Positions 48,358 to 57,725 of a DNA stretch of 64,000 nucleotides are shown one piece after another; position 1 is the stretch's first letter; each line of letters begins with the position of its first letter. This DNA is from an uncultured Lachnospiraceae bacterium (GTDB taxonomy: Bacteria > Bacillota > Clostridia > Lachnospirales > Lachnospiraceae). Location: assembly GCA_951802115.1 (NCBI GenBank), contig CATOPL010000017.1, forward strand, positions 1 to 64,000. The letters run 5' to 3'. A program made the translations under genes and the position numbers. The notes under the pieces are model-generated. The model had not been told where the DNA came from. It worked only from the letters and a program-made list of their open reading frames with translations, and did not search any database.

Positions 48358-51300
48358 ATGAAAAAACGGAACTTGAAAATCCGCCGCAGGCTCGCATTGA
48401 TTATGATCGCCGTCATGCTTGCCGGCAGCACAGATTACGCGGCCTTCACGGTATCCGCAGAAGAGATCACAGATCTTCCGGAACCGGAAAGAACAGAGAG
48501 CGAAGACGACAACGCAGCCCAGAAGCCGGAAAAGACTCCCGAAGAGACGCCGCCTGAAGGAGGAGAAGAAGCAGGAACAACACCTGCGCCATCTCCCGAC
48601 GGGACAGACGAAACACAGGACGACAAAAATACCGGCGATGAGACATCTGACAATCAGGAAAACGACGGTCAGACGCCTGACAATGCCGAAACAAACGTTG
48701 AGGCGCCCGACGAAGAAAAGACCGAGACCGAGGTCTCAGACGATCAGGAAAATGAAGATCAGACAGACGATGCTGACAAAGAGGAGCAACCGCCGGCAGA
48801 GGATGAGAGCGAAAACGAAGAATCTGAAGGAGATATACCGCAGGACACTCTTCCCGGCGATACCGAAAATGATACGACAGAAGATCCGCCCGCAGACGAG
48901 GAATCCAAGACTCCGGAATCTGTTCCTGCTGACGACGATGAACAGCAGCTTCCGGAGGATCTGATGCCGTCTGACGAGGAGCAGCTTTCGGATCCGCAGG
49001 AAGAAGAAATTATAGAGGTCCGCCAGGAGTGGTTCGATCTGGGCGATACTGCCACCTCAGCTCCGGACGGAATTTCTCTCTTCAGCATGACGGATGGAAC
49101 AGTTGAACTTAAAAGCGGATCACACGTCAACTGGATCGACCGTATTAACGTTCCCGATTATGCCGTGAAGTTATATCACACGCTGGTGGAAGCATCGGAT
49201 AACGACGGAACAGCTGATTATCTGATTGACGACTATTATTTTACCAAAGAAGAAGACTCCAATTTTAACGGGATCGAGGTCGCGACGATTGAACGTTCTT
49301 CTGCTCTGTCACAAAGTGAAATGAACTACGTCTATAATTGTATTCGCGCCGCTTATGACGCTTTTGACAGAGATCATCCGGAAGTATTCTGGATGAGCGG
49401 AGAAAACATTTCGAACTGCGCTATATATACGATTCGCCGTCCGGACGGTACGTTCGGCTACAGATATGTTTTCTGTTTTGTTACCAGACAGTATCAGTCG
49501 GACGGCACCGTCAGTTTTGATATCCGTGCCGAAAACTATCGAAGTCAGAGCGCTGTCAAAGCTGCTATCAGTACAAGAGAACGAAATATCTCAGCAATTT
49601 TAAACACGCTTGGCGGCGACCGAACACAGAAAATCACAGATTTGAATCACTGGCTGACCACGCATAATGAATACAACACCGATTTGAACCAGGCTTACAA
49701 CAGTTATCCGGAAGCGTGGGAATGCATCAGTGCGCTGGCAGGCGAGGAGAATACACGGGGACCGGTCTGTGAAGGCTACGCCCGCGCTTTCAAGGTAATA
49801 TGTGACCGTCTCTCCATTCCCTGCGTCCTTGTAGACGGCTTGGCGGCAAGTACGCCTTCCTCCGGCGGCGGCGCGCATATGTGGAACTATGTAGAAATAG
49901 ACGAAAACTGGTATGCGGTGGACGTGACATGGAACGACCCGGTTATATATGGAAAATCCGGCGCCCTGTCCGGTTTTGAGAATGAAGACTGGCTGCTGCT
50001 CAGCTCTGACAGTCCCGTATCTGACGGATGGTCGTTTATTCAGTCTCATCCGGTTTCAAATACTCCCTCCAGGACCAGCTTTACCAACGGCCCTCAGCTG
50101 TGCAAGGTTGCGGATCAGACAAAAACAAGTATCAGCCAGGCAGAGATCGCTGTGGCTCTTCCTTCTGGCGGAAGCTATGTGTATAACGGCAGCGCCCGGA
50201 AACCAGGCGTTACCGTCCAGCTGGGCGGGAAAGCTCTGGTCAAAGACCGCGACTACAAAGTATCCTATCAGAACAATACCAATGCCGGAACAGCCAAAGT
50301 AATCATCACGGCTATCGGCAGCTACCGGGGAACAAAGGAACAGAGTTTTAAGATAGCCAAAGCAACTAATACGCTTACGCTTCCCAAAACCAGTTTTTCC
50401 TACAATGCTTCTCCGTCCAAAACACAGACATTTTCCATCGGCGCCAAAGTATCGGGAGGCTCCCTGACCTACAAGTCCAGCAGCACATCGATAACCGTCA
50501 GCAAATCAGGTACCGTGACGATCCCGAAGAATTATAAAGGAAGCGTCAAGATTACCGTCAGTGCACCGGGAAACAGTAACTATAATGCCGCGTCTGCGAA
50601 AACCATTACCCTTAACGTAAACACAATCGCCAATCAGATCACGGCCTCAAACGTTACCAAGTCCGCTTCTACAGCGGCTCAGAGTTTTTACATCAGCGCC
50701 AAGCGAAACGGCAGCGGCAAAATCACCTACAGCAGCAACAGCAAGTCTGTGACGGTCAGCAGCAGCGGCAAAGTTACGATTGCCAAAAACTTTACCGGCA
50801 AAGCGGTCATCACCATTAAGGTCGCAGCTTCCGGCATCTACAAAGCCGCTTCCAAGACCATTACCGTAACCGTAAATCCCATCTCCAGTAAGATTACAGC
50901 CTCTAACTTTACAAAAACATTCTCTTCCAGCGCACAGAGCTTTTACATCGGCGCCAAACGAAGCGGCAGCGGCAAGATTACTTACAGCAGCAACAACAAA
51001 TCTGTGACGGTAAACAGCAGCGGTAAAGTTACGATTGCCAAAAAATTCACCGGCAAAGCGGTCATTACCATTAAGGTCGCGGCCTCCGGCATCTATAAAA
51101 CAACAAGCAAAACGATCACGGTAACGGTCAACCCGGCAAAAACCACGCTCTCCTCTGTCAAAAACTCTGCTTCTAAAAAGCTGACAGTGACATGGAAAAA
51201 GAACACTGCCGTAACCGGTTATCAGATCCAGTATTCTACCGACAAGAGCTTTAAAACCGGCACAAAAACCGTTACGGTAAGTAAATACAGCACCGTTTCC

Positions 51301-51426
51301 ACTACGATTTCCAAACTGACAAAAGGAAAAACCTACTATGTCAGAATCCGTACTTATAAAACAGTTTCCGGCACGAAATACTATTCCAGCTGGAGCACGC
51401 CGAAAGCTGTAAAAATCAGTAAATAA
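48358..51426 (+). CDS. Secreted transglutaminase-like surface protein with Ig-like repeats
   Basis: A 1022-residue exported protein. Signal peptide 1-34 (cleavage after VSA); a highly acidic Glu/Asp/Thr linker to about 235; a transglutaminase-like cysteine protease core with Cys471 (GPVCEGYA), His507 (GGAHMW) and Asp522 (YAVDVTW); an Ig/MBG-like domain around 590-670; three tandem modules of about 83 residues (about 672-925); and a C-terminal fibronectin-III-like domain (about 926-1022). No LPXTG or membrane anchor is seen, so the Lys/Ser-rich modules may bind the wall. Substrate unknown. Neighbouring genes give no clue to its role. Confidence 0.88.
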   Translation: MKKRNLKIRRRLALIMIAVMLAGSTDYAAFTVSAEEITDLPEPERTESEDDNAAQKPEKTPEETPPEGGEEAGTTPAPSPDGTDETQDDKNTGDETSDNQENDGQTPDNAETNVEAPDEEKTETEVSDDQENEDQTDDADKEEQPPAEDESENEESEGDIPQDTLPGDTENDTTEDPPADEESKTPESVPADDDEQQLPEDLMPSDEEQLSDPQEEEIIEVRQEWFDLGDTATSAPDGISLFSMTDGTVELKSGSHVNWIDRINVPDYAVKLYHTLVEASDNDGTADYLIDDYYFTKEEDSNFNGIEVATIERSSALSQSEMNYVYNCIRAAYDAFDRDHPEVFWMSGENISNCAIYTIRRPDGTFGYRYVFCFVTRQYQSDGTVSFDIRAENYRSQSAVKAAISTRERNISAILNTLGGDRTQKITDLNHWLTTHNEYNTDLNQAYNSYPEAWECISALAGEENTRGPVCEGYARAFKVICDRLSIPCVLVDGLAASTPSSGGGAHMWNYVEIDENWYAVDVTWNDPVIYGKSGALSGFENEDWLLLSSDSPVSDGWSFIQSHPVSNTPSRTSFTNGPQLCKVADQTKTSISQAEIAVALPSGGSYVYNGSARKPGVTVQLGGKALVKDRDYKVSYQNNTNAGTAKVIITAIGSYRGTKEQSFKIAKATNTLTLPKTSFSYNASPSKTQTFSIGAKVSGGSLTYKSSSTSITVSKSGTVTIPKNYKGSVKITVSAPGNSNYNAASAKTITLNVNTIANQITASNVTKSASTAAQSFYISAKRNGSGKITYSSNSKSVTVSSSGKVTIAKNFTGKAVITIKVAASGIYKAASKTITVTVNPISSKITASNFTKTFSSSAQSFYIGAKRSGSGKITYSSNNKSVTVNSSGKVTIAKKFTGKAVITIKVAASGIYKTTSKTITVTVNPAKTTLSSVKNSASKKLTVTWKKNTAVTGYQIQYSTDKSFKTGTKTVTVSKYSTVSTTISKLTKGKTYYVRIRTYKTVSGTKYYSSWSTPKAVKISK
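50641..51135 (+). repeat. Near-identical tandem repeats inside the surface-protein gene
   Basis: Two modules of about 246 bases (about 50641-50880 and 50887-51135) are nearly the same at DNA level, for example around 'cggcagcggcaaaatcacc' and 'cagcggcaaagttacgattg'. They encode the second and third 83-residue modules. Such direct repeats can expand or contract. Confidence 0.75.
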
Positions 51427-51475
51427 TAAAATATAATTTCCTCTTCATATTTTGTCACTATTTTGACAAAAACTA

Positions 51476-51545
51476 TTGACAAATCCTATAGAAGTGTTAA
51501 GATAGGCTTAAATTCGGAATTGCGAATGCAATTCGTATATACGAA
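51476..51545 (+). promoter_or_regulatory. kdgK-eda promoter with palindromic operators
   Basis: TTGACA (51476-51481) and TAAGAT (51498-51503), spacing 16. Two overlapping palindromes follow: GAATTGCGAATGCAATTC (51517-51534) and TTCGTATATACGAA (51532-51545). They lie over the transcription start, suited to repression. The second resembles the TGTATACA site of the sugar-acid operon, so one regulator might act on both. Confidence 0.7.
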
Positions 51546-51569
51546 CAACATGTCAAAAGGAGAGGTATT

Positions 51570-52667
51570 ATGAATCTGAATCTGAAACCAGCCAGCGAAT
51601 GCGCTTTCGACGCCGTATCTCTGGGAGAAGTTATGCTCCGTCTGGATCCCGGCGAGGGGCGCATCCGCACAGCAAGACAGTTCCGTGCCTGGGAAGGCGG
51701 CGGCGAGTACAACGTAGTCCGCGGACTGCGCAGATGCTTCGGACTGAAAACCGCAGTAATTACCGCTTTTGCAGATAATGAAGTGGGAATGCTCATGGAG
51801 GATTTTATCCTGCAGGGCGGAGTTGACACATCTTTGATCAAATGGATGAAAACCGACGGCATCGGACGGGTATGCAGAAACGGTATTAACTTCACGGAGA
51901 GAGGCTTTGGGATCCGCGGCGCCGTGGGATGCTCTGACCGCGCAAATACCGCGATTTCCAAAGCAACGCCGGAAGATTTCGATTTTGAGCACATCTTTGG
52001 GGAACTGGGCGTACGCTGGCTGCACACAGGCGGTATCTACGCGGCATTGTCCGGGCAGGCGTGCGAAACCGTTCTTGCGGCGATCAAAACTGCCAAAAAA
52101 TACGGTACCATCGTGTCCTACGATCTGAACTACCGTCCTTCCATGTGGAGCGCAATCGGCGGACAGGAAAAGGCGCAGCAGGTCAACAAAGAGATCGCGC
52201 AGTATGTAGACGTCATGATCGGCAATGAAGAAGACTTCACTGCATGTCTTGGCTTCCAGATTGAAGGAAACGACGCGAATCTGAAAAAGCTGAACATCGA
52301 CGGCTATAAGAAAATGATCAATACTGCAGTTGAGACCTATCCGAACTTCAAAGCTGTGGCTACCACGCTGCGTGAAGTAAAAACCGCTACGGTAAATGAC
52401 TGGAGCGCACTGTGCTGGGCCGGCGGTGAGATATACAAAGCAAAAGACTATAAAGGTCTGGAAATCATGGACCGCGTCGGCGGCGGCGATTCCTTCGCTT
52501 CCGGACTGATCTACGGCCTGATGACGACCGGTAATGCCGAGACAGCTGTCAACTACGGAGCCGCTCACGGCGCTCTGGCCATGACGACTCCCGGCGATAC
52601 CACCATGGCGTCCAAAAAGGAAGTAGAAGCAATCATGGGCGGCGCAGGGGCGCGTGTGCAGAGGTAA
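51570..52667 (+). CDS. kdgK: 2-keto-3-deoxygluconate kinase (PfkB family)
   Basis: A 365-residue PfkB sugar kinase. N-terminal SLGEVMLRLDPGEGRIR and GGGEYNVVRGLRR form the substrate site; the C-terminal PfkB motif is DRVGGGDSFASGLIYGL with the catalytic Asp. It phosphorylates KDG to KDPG, the substrate of the next gene. It completes the route from UxaA. Confidence 0.93.
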   Translation: MNLNLKPASECAFDAVSLGEVMLRLDPGEGRIRTARQFRAWEGGGEYNVVRGLRRCFGLKTAVITAFADNEVGMLMEDFILQGGVDTSLIKWMKTDGIGRVCRNGINFTERGFGIRGAVGCSDRANTAISKATPEDFDFEHIFGELGVRWLHTGGIYAALSGQACETVLAAIKTAKKYGTIVSYDLNYRPSMWSAIGGQEKAQQVNKEIAQYVDVMIGNEEDFTACLGFQIEGNDANLKKLNIDGYKKMINTAVETYPNFKAVATTLREVKTATVNDWSALCWAGGEIYKAKDYKGLEIMDRVGGGDSFASGLIYGLMTTGNAETAVNYGAAHGALAMTTPGDTTMASKKEVEAIMGGAGARVQR

Positions 52668-52883
52668 ACATTTTTCGTTCTTATCAAAACCGCACCTGAC
52701 ATTTTATTGTATTTCAATATCCGGCCTGGCCTCAGAACTTGTTGATCCATTTATTTCCGACATCTGTATGTCCCGCTTTGCAGTATATAGAGTCCCAATT
52801 ACGGCATGCAGTCAGCAGAAAGCGATGGGAGAACATGCTCTGGAGCGCTGACAGACGCCGGATCTGGCATAAGGAGAATCATT

Positions 52884-53522
52884 ATGAACAAAGTATTACA
52901 GAAAATGCACGAAATCGGGATCATTCCCGTTGTCGTATTAAATGACGCCAAAGACGCAGAACCTCTTGGAAAAGCGCTTCTCGAAGGCGGACTTCCCTGT
53001 GCGGAGGTTACATTCCGCACCGATGCAGCAGAAGAATCCATCCGCATTATGTCTGAGAAATTTCCGGATCTGCTGGTGGGAGCAGGTACGGTCCTGACTA
53101 CAGAACAGGTGGACCGCGCAGTGGCTGCAGGAGCAAAATTCATTGTCAGCCCGGGACTGAATCCGAAGGTCGTACAATACTGTATCGACAAAGACATACC
53201 CATTACGCCCGGCGTTGTGACTCCAGGTGAAATCGAAAAAGCGATCGAACTGGGTCTTGAAGTCGTCAAATTCTTCCCGGCAGAGCCGTCCGGCGGACTT
53301 CCGATGATCAATGCAGTAGGCGCTGCCTACACTACGATGAAATTCATGCCCACCGGCGGTATCAGCGCCAAAAATGTGGTCGATTACCTGAAGTCTTCAA
53401 AAATCCATGCCTGCGGCGGAAGCTGGATGGTAAAGGGCGACCTGATCTCCGGCGGCGAGTTTGACAAGATTAAGGAGCTCTGCAAAGAAGCTGCTCAGAT
53501 TGTCAGAGAAGTCAGAAACTGA
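52884..53522 (+). CDS. eda: KDPG/KHG aldolase
   Basis: A 212-residue class I aldolase that splits 2-keto-3-deoxy-6-phosphogluconate to pyruvate and glyceraldehyde-3-phosphate. Glu and Arg of the active site are in AEVTFRT, the GAGTVLT loop binds phosphate, and the Schiff-base Lys is in EVVKFFPAE. Start at ATG 52884 behind AAGGAG. The spacer to kdgK (216 bases) holds no other gene. Confidence 0.95.
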   Translation: MNKVLQKMHEIGIIPVVVLNDAKDAEPLGKALLEGGLPCAEVTFRTDAAEESIRIMSEKFPDLLVGAGTVLTTEQVDRAVAAGAKFIVSPGLNPKVVQYCIDKDIPITPGVVTPGEIEKAIELGLEVVKFFPAEPSGGLPMINAVGAAYTTMKFMPTGGISAKNVVDYLKSSKIHACGGSWMVKGDLISGGEFDKIKELCKEAAQIVREVRN

Positions 53523-53539
53523 AAACCCGCCATTTTTCC

Positions 53540-53595
53540 AATTCTAATACAAAAAAGGAGTGCTTTTAACGGCATTCCTTTTTTATATTAGAATT
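53540..53595 (+). terminator. Terminator of kdgK-eda
   Basis: AAAAAAGGAGTGC (53551-53563) pairs with GGCATTCCTTTTTT (53571-53584), with further outer pairing AATTCTAATA (53540-53549) / TATTAGAATT (53586-53595). Long stem with T-run directly after eda. Confidence 0.9.
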
Positions 53596-53684
53596 TAAGT
53601 TCCATCATTTTCCTGTATACGACGGTCGCTCATCCCTGTCTTCCCGTTTATAAACAACAGAATTTTTGTTGTCCACCGAGGGGA

Positions 53685-54311
53685 TCATACCCTGTATTCA
53701 TAGCAATAATAATCGAACCACGATACAAACGACTTTCTTTTACAGACCAGCCGAAATGGCGTATGGCTTTGCAGATATTCATGGCAGACCGGATGAAGAT
53801 AAATAAAATAACAGTTCCTTGGTCTTCGCTCCAGGCTCTTCATGACATGCTCAATCATAACTTTGAATATTTCCTGCGGAAAGGCATTAAAAATATAAAA
53901 ATAATTAAATTCGTCATAGCCGTCAAAAGCCGCCGCGTCTGCCCAAAATGCATGGCATCTGGACAGTTCGAGCTTCTGAAAATTCTGGTTGGCAATCCGT
54001 ACCAGCTCATCGGACAGATCATATCCGCTGATCTTCCCAAAGGGAAAGCGACTCATCAAATACATGGCTTTCCCTTTACCACAGCCCATATCCAGAATCG
54101 CATCCTTGCTGCTAACGGGAAATCGTTTTAATACTTTTACCAGCGCGCCTGTCGATGGCTGATACTGATTCCCCTTTCCTTTCTCAAATCCGGCCTCTTC
54201 CTGCGACATCCACTCCGAAAAATCTGCGTCGCCCCGAAACAGCCGGTCATTTCTTCTGGCCGCTCCCTGCCAGATTCTACAAATCATTCCATGTAACTGT
54301 TCTTTCATCAT
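53685..54311 (-). CDS. Class I SAM-dependent methyltransferase
   Basis: A 208-residue methyltransferase. SAM motif I is AILDMGCGKGKAMYL (about 71-85), followed by GYDLSDELVRIA at the second strand, and a C-terminal motif FNYFYIFNAFPQEIF at the usual motif IV position. The substrate is unknown; the length and layout fit DUF-type small-molecule or lipid methyltransferases. Alone on its strand between terminator and a small unknown gene. Confidence 0.85.
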   Translation of the reverse strand: MMKEQLHGMICRIWQGAARRNDRLFRGDADFSEWMSQEEAGFEKGKGNQYQPSTGALVKVLKRFPVSSKDAILDMGCGKGKAMYLMSRFPFGKISGYDLSDELVRIANQNFQKLELSRCHAFWADAAAFDGYDEFNYFYIFNAFPQEIFKVMIEHVMKSLERRPRNCYFIYLHPVCHEYLQSHTPFRLVCKRKSFVSWFDYYCYEYRV

Positions 54312-54536
54312 AGATGGTTCCTCTATCCTTTTTTTTCATTTTTCCCACATTTTGTACCTTCTATGTTCGTCGGCATTCTTTTGCAGATATTTTTTCATTT
54401 CCATCAGCAATCAAAGTTACAGCGTATTCGACTCTCGCAGCATCCATTCAGTCGGCATACCGGCATATCCGCCTGGCCCCGCCGTCTGCAAAAATAACGA
54501 TGAATTAAGCGCCTGCGATTTATTTTAGGGCGCGCT

Positions 54537-54887
54537 CTAATGTTCCCTCCAGAGGTATCCATATTCCAAAAGCTGCTCCATATACGGTCTCAGCTGCTTT
54601 CTGATCTCGGTTCTCTCCGTCTCTGTCAGCTCGTAGGCATCATGATCCTTGCCCATATGTTTCAGTACATCTTGTGCAACTTCACCCAGCATATATCTGC
54701 AGAAGCTTTCCGCATCGGTAAGCACCTGACTTTCCATAATCTCTGAAGTTTCTCTGTGAATCAGCATCAGAATATATCCCAGCTTTTCCGACCAGAGCAG
54801 TTCCATACTGGCGCTGTTCTTTATGTAATCGCTGAACACTCTGCCGATCTTTTCTATTGCCTCATTTTTCTCCGTTTTCTGCTCCAT
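54537..54887 (-). CDS. Unknown soluble helical protein
   Basis: A 116-residue, charged, mainly helical protein (MEQKTEKNEAIEKIGRVFSDYI at the start, YGYLWREH at the end). No motif I recognise. The good start context and codon bias support it as a real gene. Its neighbours are not related. Confidence 0.65.
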   Translation of the reverse strand: MEQKTEKNEAIEKIGRVFSDYIKNSASMELLWSEKLGYILMLIHRETSEIMESQVLTDAESFCRYMLGEVAQDVLKHMGKDHDAYELTETERTEIRKQLRPYMEQLLEYGYLWREH

Positions 54888-55031
54888 AACATTTCCTCCT
54901 GTTGTGTGTATGTAACATTATTTATGATTGCCCGGAGAACATCGACTCCGAACCGTTATAAATATTTTACCACAGGAGGGGATACATTTTATCTATGTAA
55001 ATACTGGATATTCTCAGGCTGACAATTTAAA

Positions 55032-55055
55032 GCGCGTTTGAAAATTGCTTTCCGA
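55032..55055. repeat. Intergenic repeat fragment, copy C
   Basis: GCGCGTTTGAAAATTGCTTTCCG matches the terminal GCGCGTGTCTGAAAATTACTTTC of copy A. Only one end is recognisable, so this is a decayed or partial copy. Confidence 0.45.
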
Positions 55056-55275
55056 CAACAGATATTGATTCTTTCGACACTGCTGTTATCCGGGTGGCTG
55101 CAGTCTTTTCTGCACGCCCGCAAAAGCTCGAAAACGGTCGATACAGGACCGCTGCGGACCGATATCCGCGAAAAAACAGACTGGAAATATTACCCGCTTT
55201 CTGCTATACTGTTTTTCAGAAAATCTGATTTACTTATCCCCTGTGGATAAAAGCTGCGCAAAAGGAGGAACCATT

Positions 55276-55524
55276 ATGGTATATAAAACAAAAGGCACCT
55301 GTTCTCAGTCAATCAATGTAGAAGTCGAAAACGGTATCATTACTTCTGTACAGTTTGTCGGAGGCTGCGCCGGCAATACTGCAGGCATCGCCAAGCTGGT
55401 TATCGGCATGAAAGCAGATGATGTGATTCAGAAGCTGGAGGGAACTACCTGCGGAATACGTCCCACCTCATGTCCTGATCAGCTCGCCAAAGCGTTAAAA
55501 CAGTTAAAGACTGCCCAGGCATAA
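55276..55524 (+). CDS. TSCPD domain-containing protein (TIGR03905 type)
   Basis: An 82-residue single-domain protein. The whole sequence (VEVENGIITSVQFVGGCAGNTAGIAKLVIG, then CGIRPTSCPDQLAKAL) is the TSCPD domain, named for the conserved Thr-Ser-Cys-Pro-Asp, with Cys residues suited to metal or redox binding. This domain is also the C-terminal part of some ribonucleotide reductases. Start at ATG 55276 behind AAAGGAGG. Ends in its own terminator. Function unproven. Confidence 0.88.
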   Translation: MVYKTKGTCSQSINVEVENGIITSVQFVGGCAGNTAGIAKLVIGMKADDVIQKLEGTTCGIRPTSCPDQLAKALKQLKTAQA

Positions 55525-55555
55525 TCCATTAAAGAATCAGAAACAGAAACATTTT

Positions 55556-55599
55556 AAAAGGGTATATCCAGATCACACGACCTGGAAATACCCTTTTTT
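55556..55599 (+). terminator. Terminator of the TSCPD gene
   Basis: AAAAGGGTATATCCAG (55556-55571) and CTGGAAATACCCTTTT (55582-55597) form a long stem followed by T-rich sequence. Confidence 0.85.
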
Positions 55600-55954
55600 G
55601 CTGGATGTTGGAACCTCGCTTGTATGCTTATCCCTGCGTTTGACACAGATAGGTTTGTAAGTTACAAGTTTAGTTCTTTTGTATTTGGATTCGATTTGAA
55701 CCCCTTGCCTATATTCAGTTGTAATGGATTACTTTGCATGAATAATTCGTGTTTTACGTCTTTTTAAAACCTCGTATAAGGAATCAAGTTTGTCTTTCGT
55801 CCATCCGCCTGCCGTCAGACAGTTCCGTTGCGGACTTGCTCAGTACTGTTGTGGAATACGGGCCGTCAGCTGCAGTCTGACAACCTGCTCATGTCTGTGC
55901 AGCTACCTTTTAAGTAGCAACTGGATATGCCTCTTCACCGCTCTGTTTTGATGA
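55600..55954. other. Gene-free stretch between TSCPD and secreted protein genes
   Basis: About 350 bases. A 51-codon open stretch without ATG lies on the minus strand (55573-55728; EYRQGVQIESKYKRTK within it) and may be the end of a decayed gene. Nothing else is visible. The genes on both sides point toward or into it. Confidence 0.4.
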
Positions 55955-56440
55955 TCAGTCAAAGTAGAGCGCATCGGTGCATGTAGTTGTGGTCTCGACG
56001 ATATCGCCCTGGAATACGGAATGCACACCTTTCACACTGTAATACTTATCACGGGTGATCTTATAAGAACCGCTGTCCGTTGTAGCAACGCTCTCATTGT
56101 ACGCTCTGCCGGTCCAGTAATCGACCGTCCACCATCCACTGGTTCCATTGTCGCTCTGGTCCAGATAAATGCGAACATACAGCTGATCGCAGTCCTTATG
56201 CGCAAACGTCGTTCCCGAGCAGATGGCATAACCCGTCTTGCCTTCTTTCAGCTTTGCGATACCTGCCTGAAGATAATTTCCGCGCGCAATACCGTACCAG
56301 GTATCGCTGGCCTCGTCTTCCTGCACGTCATACACATGATAGCCTGCCGGATACCGCTCCTCTGCAAACACAGTCTGACTGCAGCCAAGCGCAAGCAAGG
56401 CAATCAGGGAAAACGCTGTCTTGACCTTTTTCATTCCCAC
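55955..56440 (-). CDS. Small secreted protein of unknown function
   Basis: About 160 residues with a signal peptide (KTAFSLIALLALGCSQTVFA, cleaved near residue 26) and a mature part with aromatic-rich beta segments (YHVYDVQEDEASDTWYGIARGNYLQAG, GWWTVDYWTGRAYNES). GTG at 56440 lies closer to the ribosome site than ATG at 56434, so either start is possible. The mature domain has three Cys, all without a clear motif. No homologue recognised. Confidence 0.7.
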   Translation of the reverse strand: MGMKKVKTAFSLIALLALGCSQTVFAEERYPAGYHVYDVQEDEASDTWYGIARGNYLQAGIAKLKEGKTGYAICSGTTFAHKDCDQLYVRIYLDQSDNGTSGWWTVDYWTGRAYNESVATTDSGSYKITRDKYYSVKGVHSVFQGDIVETTTTCTDALYFD

Positions 56441-56516
56441 TGAAATCCCCTCCCTTCTTTATAGATATTGTAGGCCTACGTTACTATAACGAATCATACG
56501 CAATTTTTTGACAATA

Positions 56517-57281
56517 TTATACATTTTTTATCGCAATATTTTCTAAAATTTTTATAAATTCGTCATATTCTATCATTCCGTCAATCAAATAAAATGTATT
56601 TAAATATTTAAAAGAAGAAAGATAATATACTTTCTCTTCTAAATTCTTATATTCGAACACTTCTATTTCCAACCCGTTAGAATCAATTACCAAAGTATCC
56701 AGTTTTTCTCTGTCTGTCTGATAATTAATACTGGAATTGCTCTGATCTTTACTGATATAAACATGAACCGTACTCTCTCCAACTTTATACTCGACAATCG
56801 TTTCACCCGTTTCGTCCTTAATCCAGTAATCTACCAGATGCATTCCTTTGGGCTGGTAGCCAAGCTTTACCGGAACCACTCCCAGCTTTTCCTGTATTTC
56901 CTGACAAACCTTTTCTTCATCATATTCTCTAATCTCAGCCTCAGAATTATTAACTTTGGTTGTTGTATCATTTCCCACTTCTACCTCTATAATCTCCGGC
57001 TCATACACTCTGTTGCCGTAGCCAATCAGCCCGGTCCCGACACAGAGCACTGCCGCGGCAGCCATTGCAGCAATCATACGGCGGCGAATCCTGCCTCTGC
57101 GGGCAACGCTGTTTTGTCTGTCCAGCTCTCTGTAGATCCTCTCCAGCATATCCGGCGGTACTTCGATGTCCTGAAGCTCTTCCGATTCCATAAGCAGCCT
57201 TTCTCTCTCATCTGCCATCGCCATCAGATCTTCATCGATCCTGTCCATCAGCCACTCTTCCATATCATGTTTTCGCTTCAT
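56517..57281 (-). CDS. Membrane-anchored DUF4367-type protein (possible anti-sigma factor)
   Basis: A 254-residue protein with a charged cytoplasmic N-terminus (about 1-66), one membrane segment (MIAAMAAAAVLCVGTGLIGYG, about 68-88) and an extracytoplasmic C-terminal domain resembling DUF4367 (about 130-250). This layout is seen in Clostridia downstream of ECF-like sigma genes and suggests an anti-sigma or signal receiver. Two sigma-like genes lie within 1.5 kb (58807-60073) but are separated from it by murG. Pairing with them is inference. Confidence 0.6.
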   Translation of the reverse strand: MKRKHDMEEWLMDRIDEDLMAMADERERLLMESEELQDIEVPPDMLERIYRELDRQNSVARRGRIRRRMIAAMAAAAVLCVGTGLIGYGNRVYEPEIIEVEVGNDTTTKVNNSEAEIREYDEEKVCQEIQEKLGVVPVKLGYQPKGMHLVDYWIKDETGETIVEYKVGESTVHVYISKDQSNSSINYQTDREKLDTLVIDSNGLEIEVFEYKNLEEKVYYLSSFKYLNTFYLIDGMIEYDEFIKILENIAIKNV

Positions 57282-57610
57282 ACTTTTTATAATCCCTTAC
57301 TTTCCGCTGCCTGCCTTAACCGTTTTATTCTCTTTCCTGCGCAGATACCAGACGCCGGCTACTATTATTTATGCAGCGCTGTACTGACAATCATTTATCT
57401 GCCGCCAATCTGCAGAAATTCAACCTATCAAAAATGACACAACTGCCTCAGACCAACCCGAATCATAAGATCCGCAGCCTGTCTGAGTACGGACTCTCCC
57501 CGCTGACAGCATATATTTACAGAGAACCCTGCATCCTGATTTCCATTTCTCTTTTGTATCCTGATTCCCTTTAAGTGTTTCCTGAAAATCCGGCCGCTGC
57601 AGCACGAACA
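57282..57610. other. Gene-free stretch upstream of murG
   Basis: Between the DUF4367-type gene and the murG promoter. Short frames on both strands (57371-57574 plus, 57428-57781 minus) look random. I see no conserved RNA fold. Confidence 0.4.
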
Positions 57611-57616
57611 TCCCCA

Positions 57617-57644
57617 TTGACATTTCCTCTGCCCGCTATATAAT
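57617..57644 (+). promoter_or_regulatory. murG promoter
   Basis: TTGACA (57617-57622) and TATAAT (57639-57644), both consensus, 16 bases apart, about 80 bases before the start. Confidence 0.8.
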
Positions 57645-57725
57645 ATCAACATACAGATTACCTGAGAATCATGCATATATGCCGTCAGAATCTCAGAATC
57701 CATTCCAAGGAGGTTCAATCCCCAC

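Noticed and set aside
55243-55275. Longer start of the TSCPD gene (MDKSCAKGG...)
   Set aside because: The AAAGGAGG site lies inside it, just before ATG 55276, and the family begins there.
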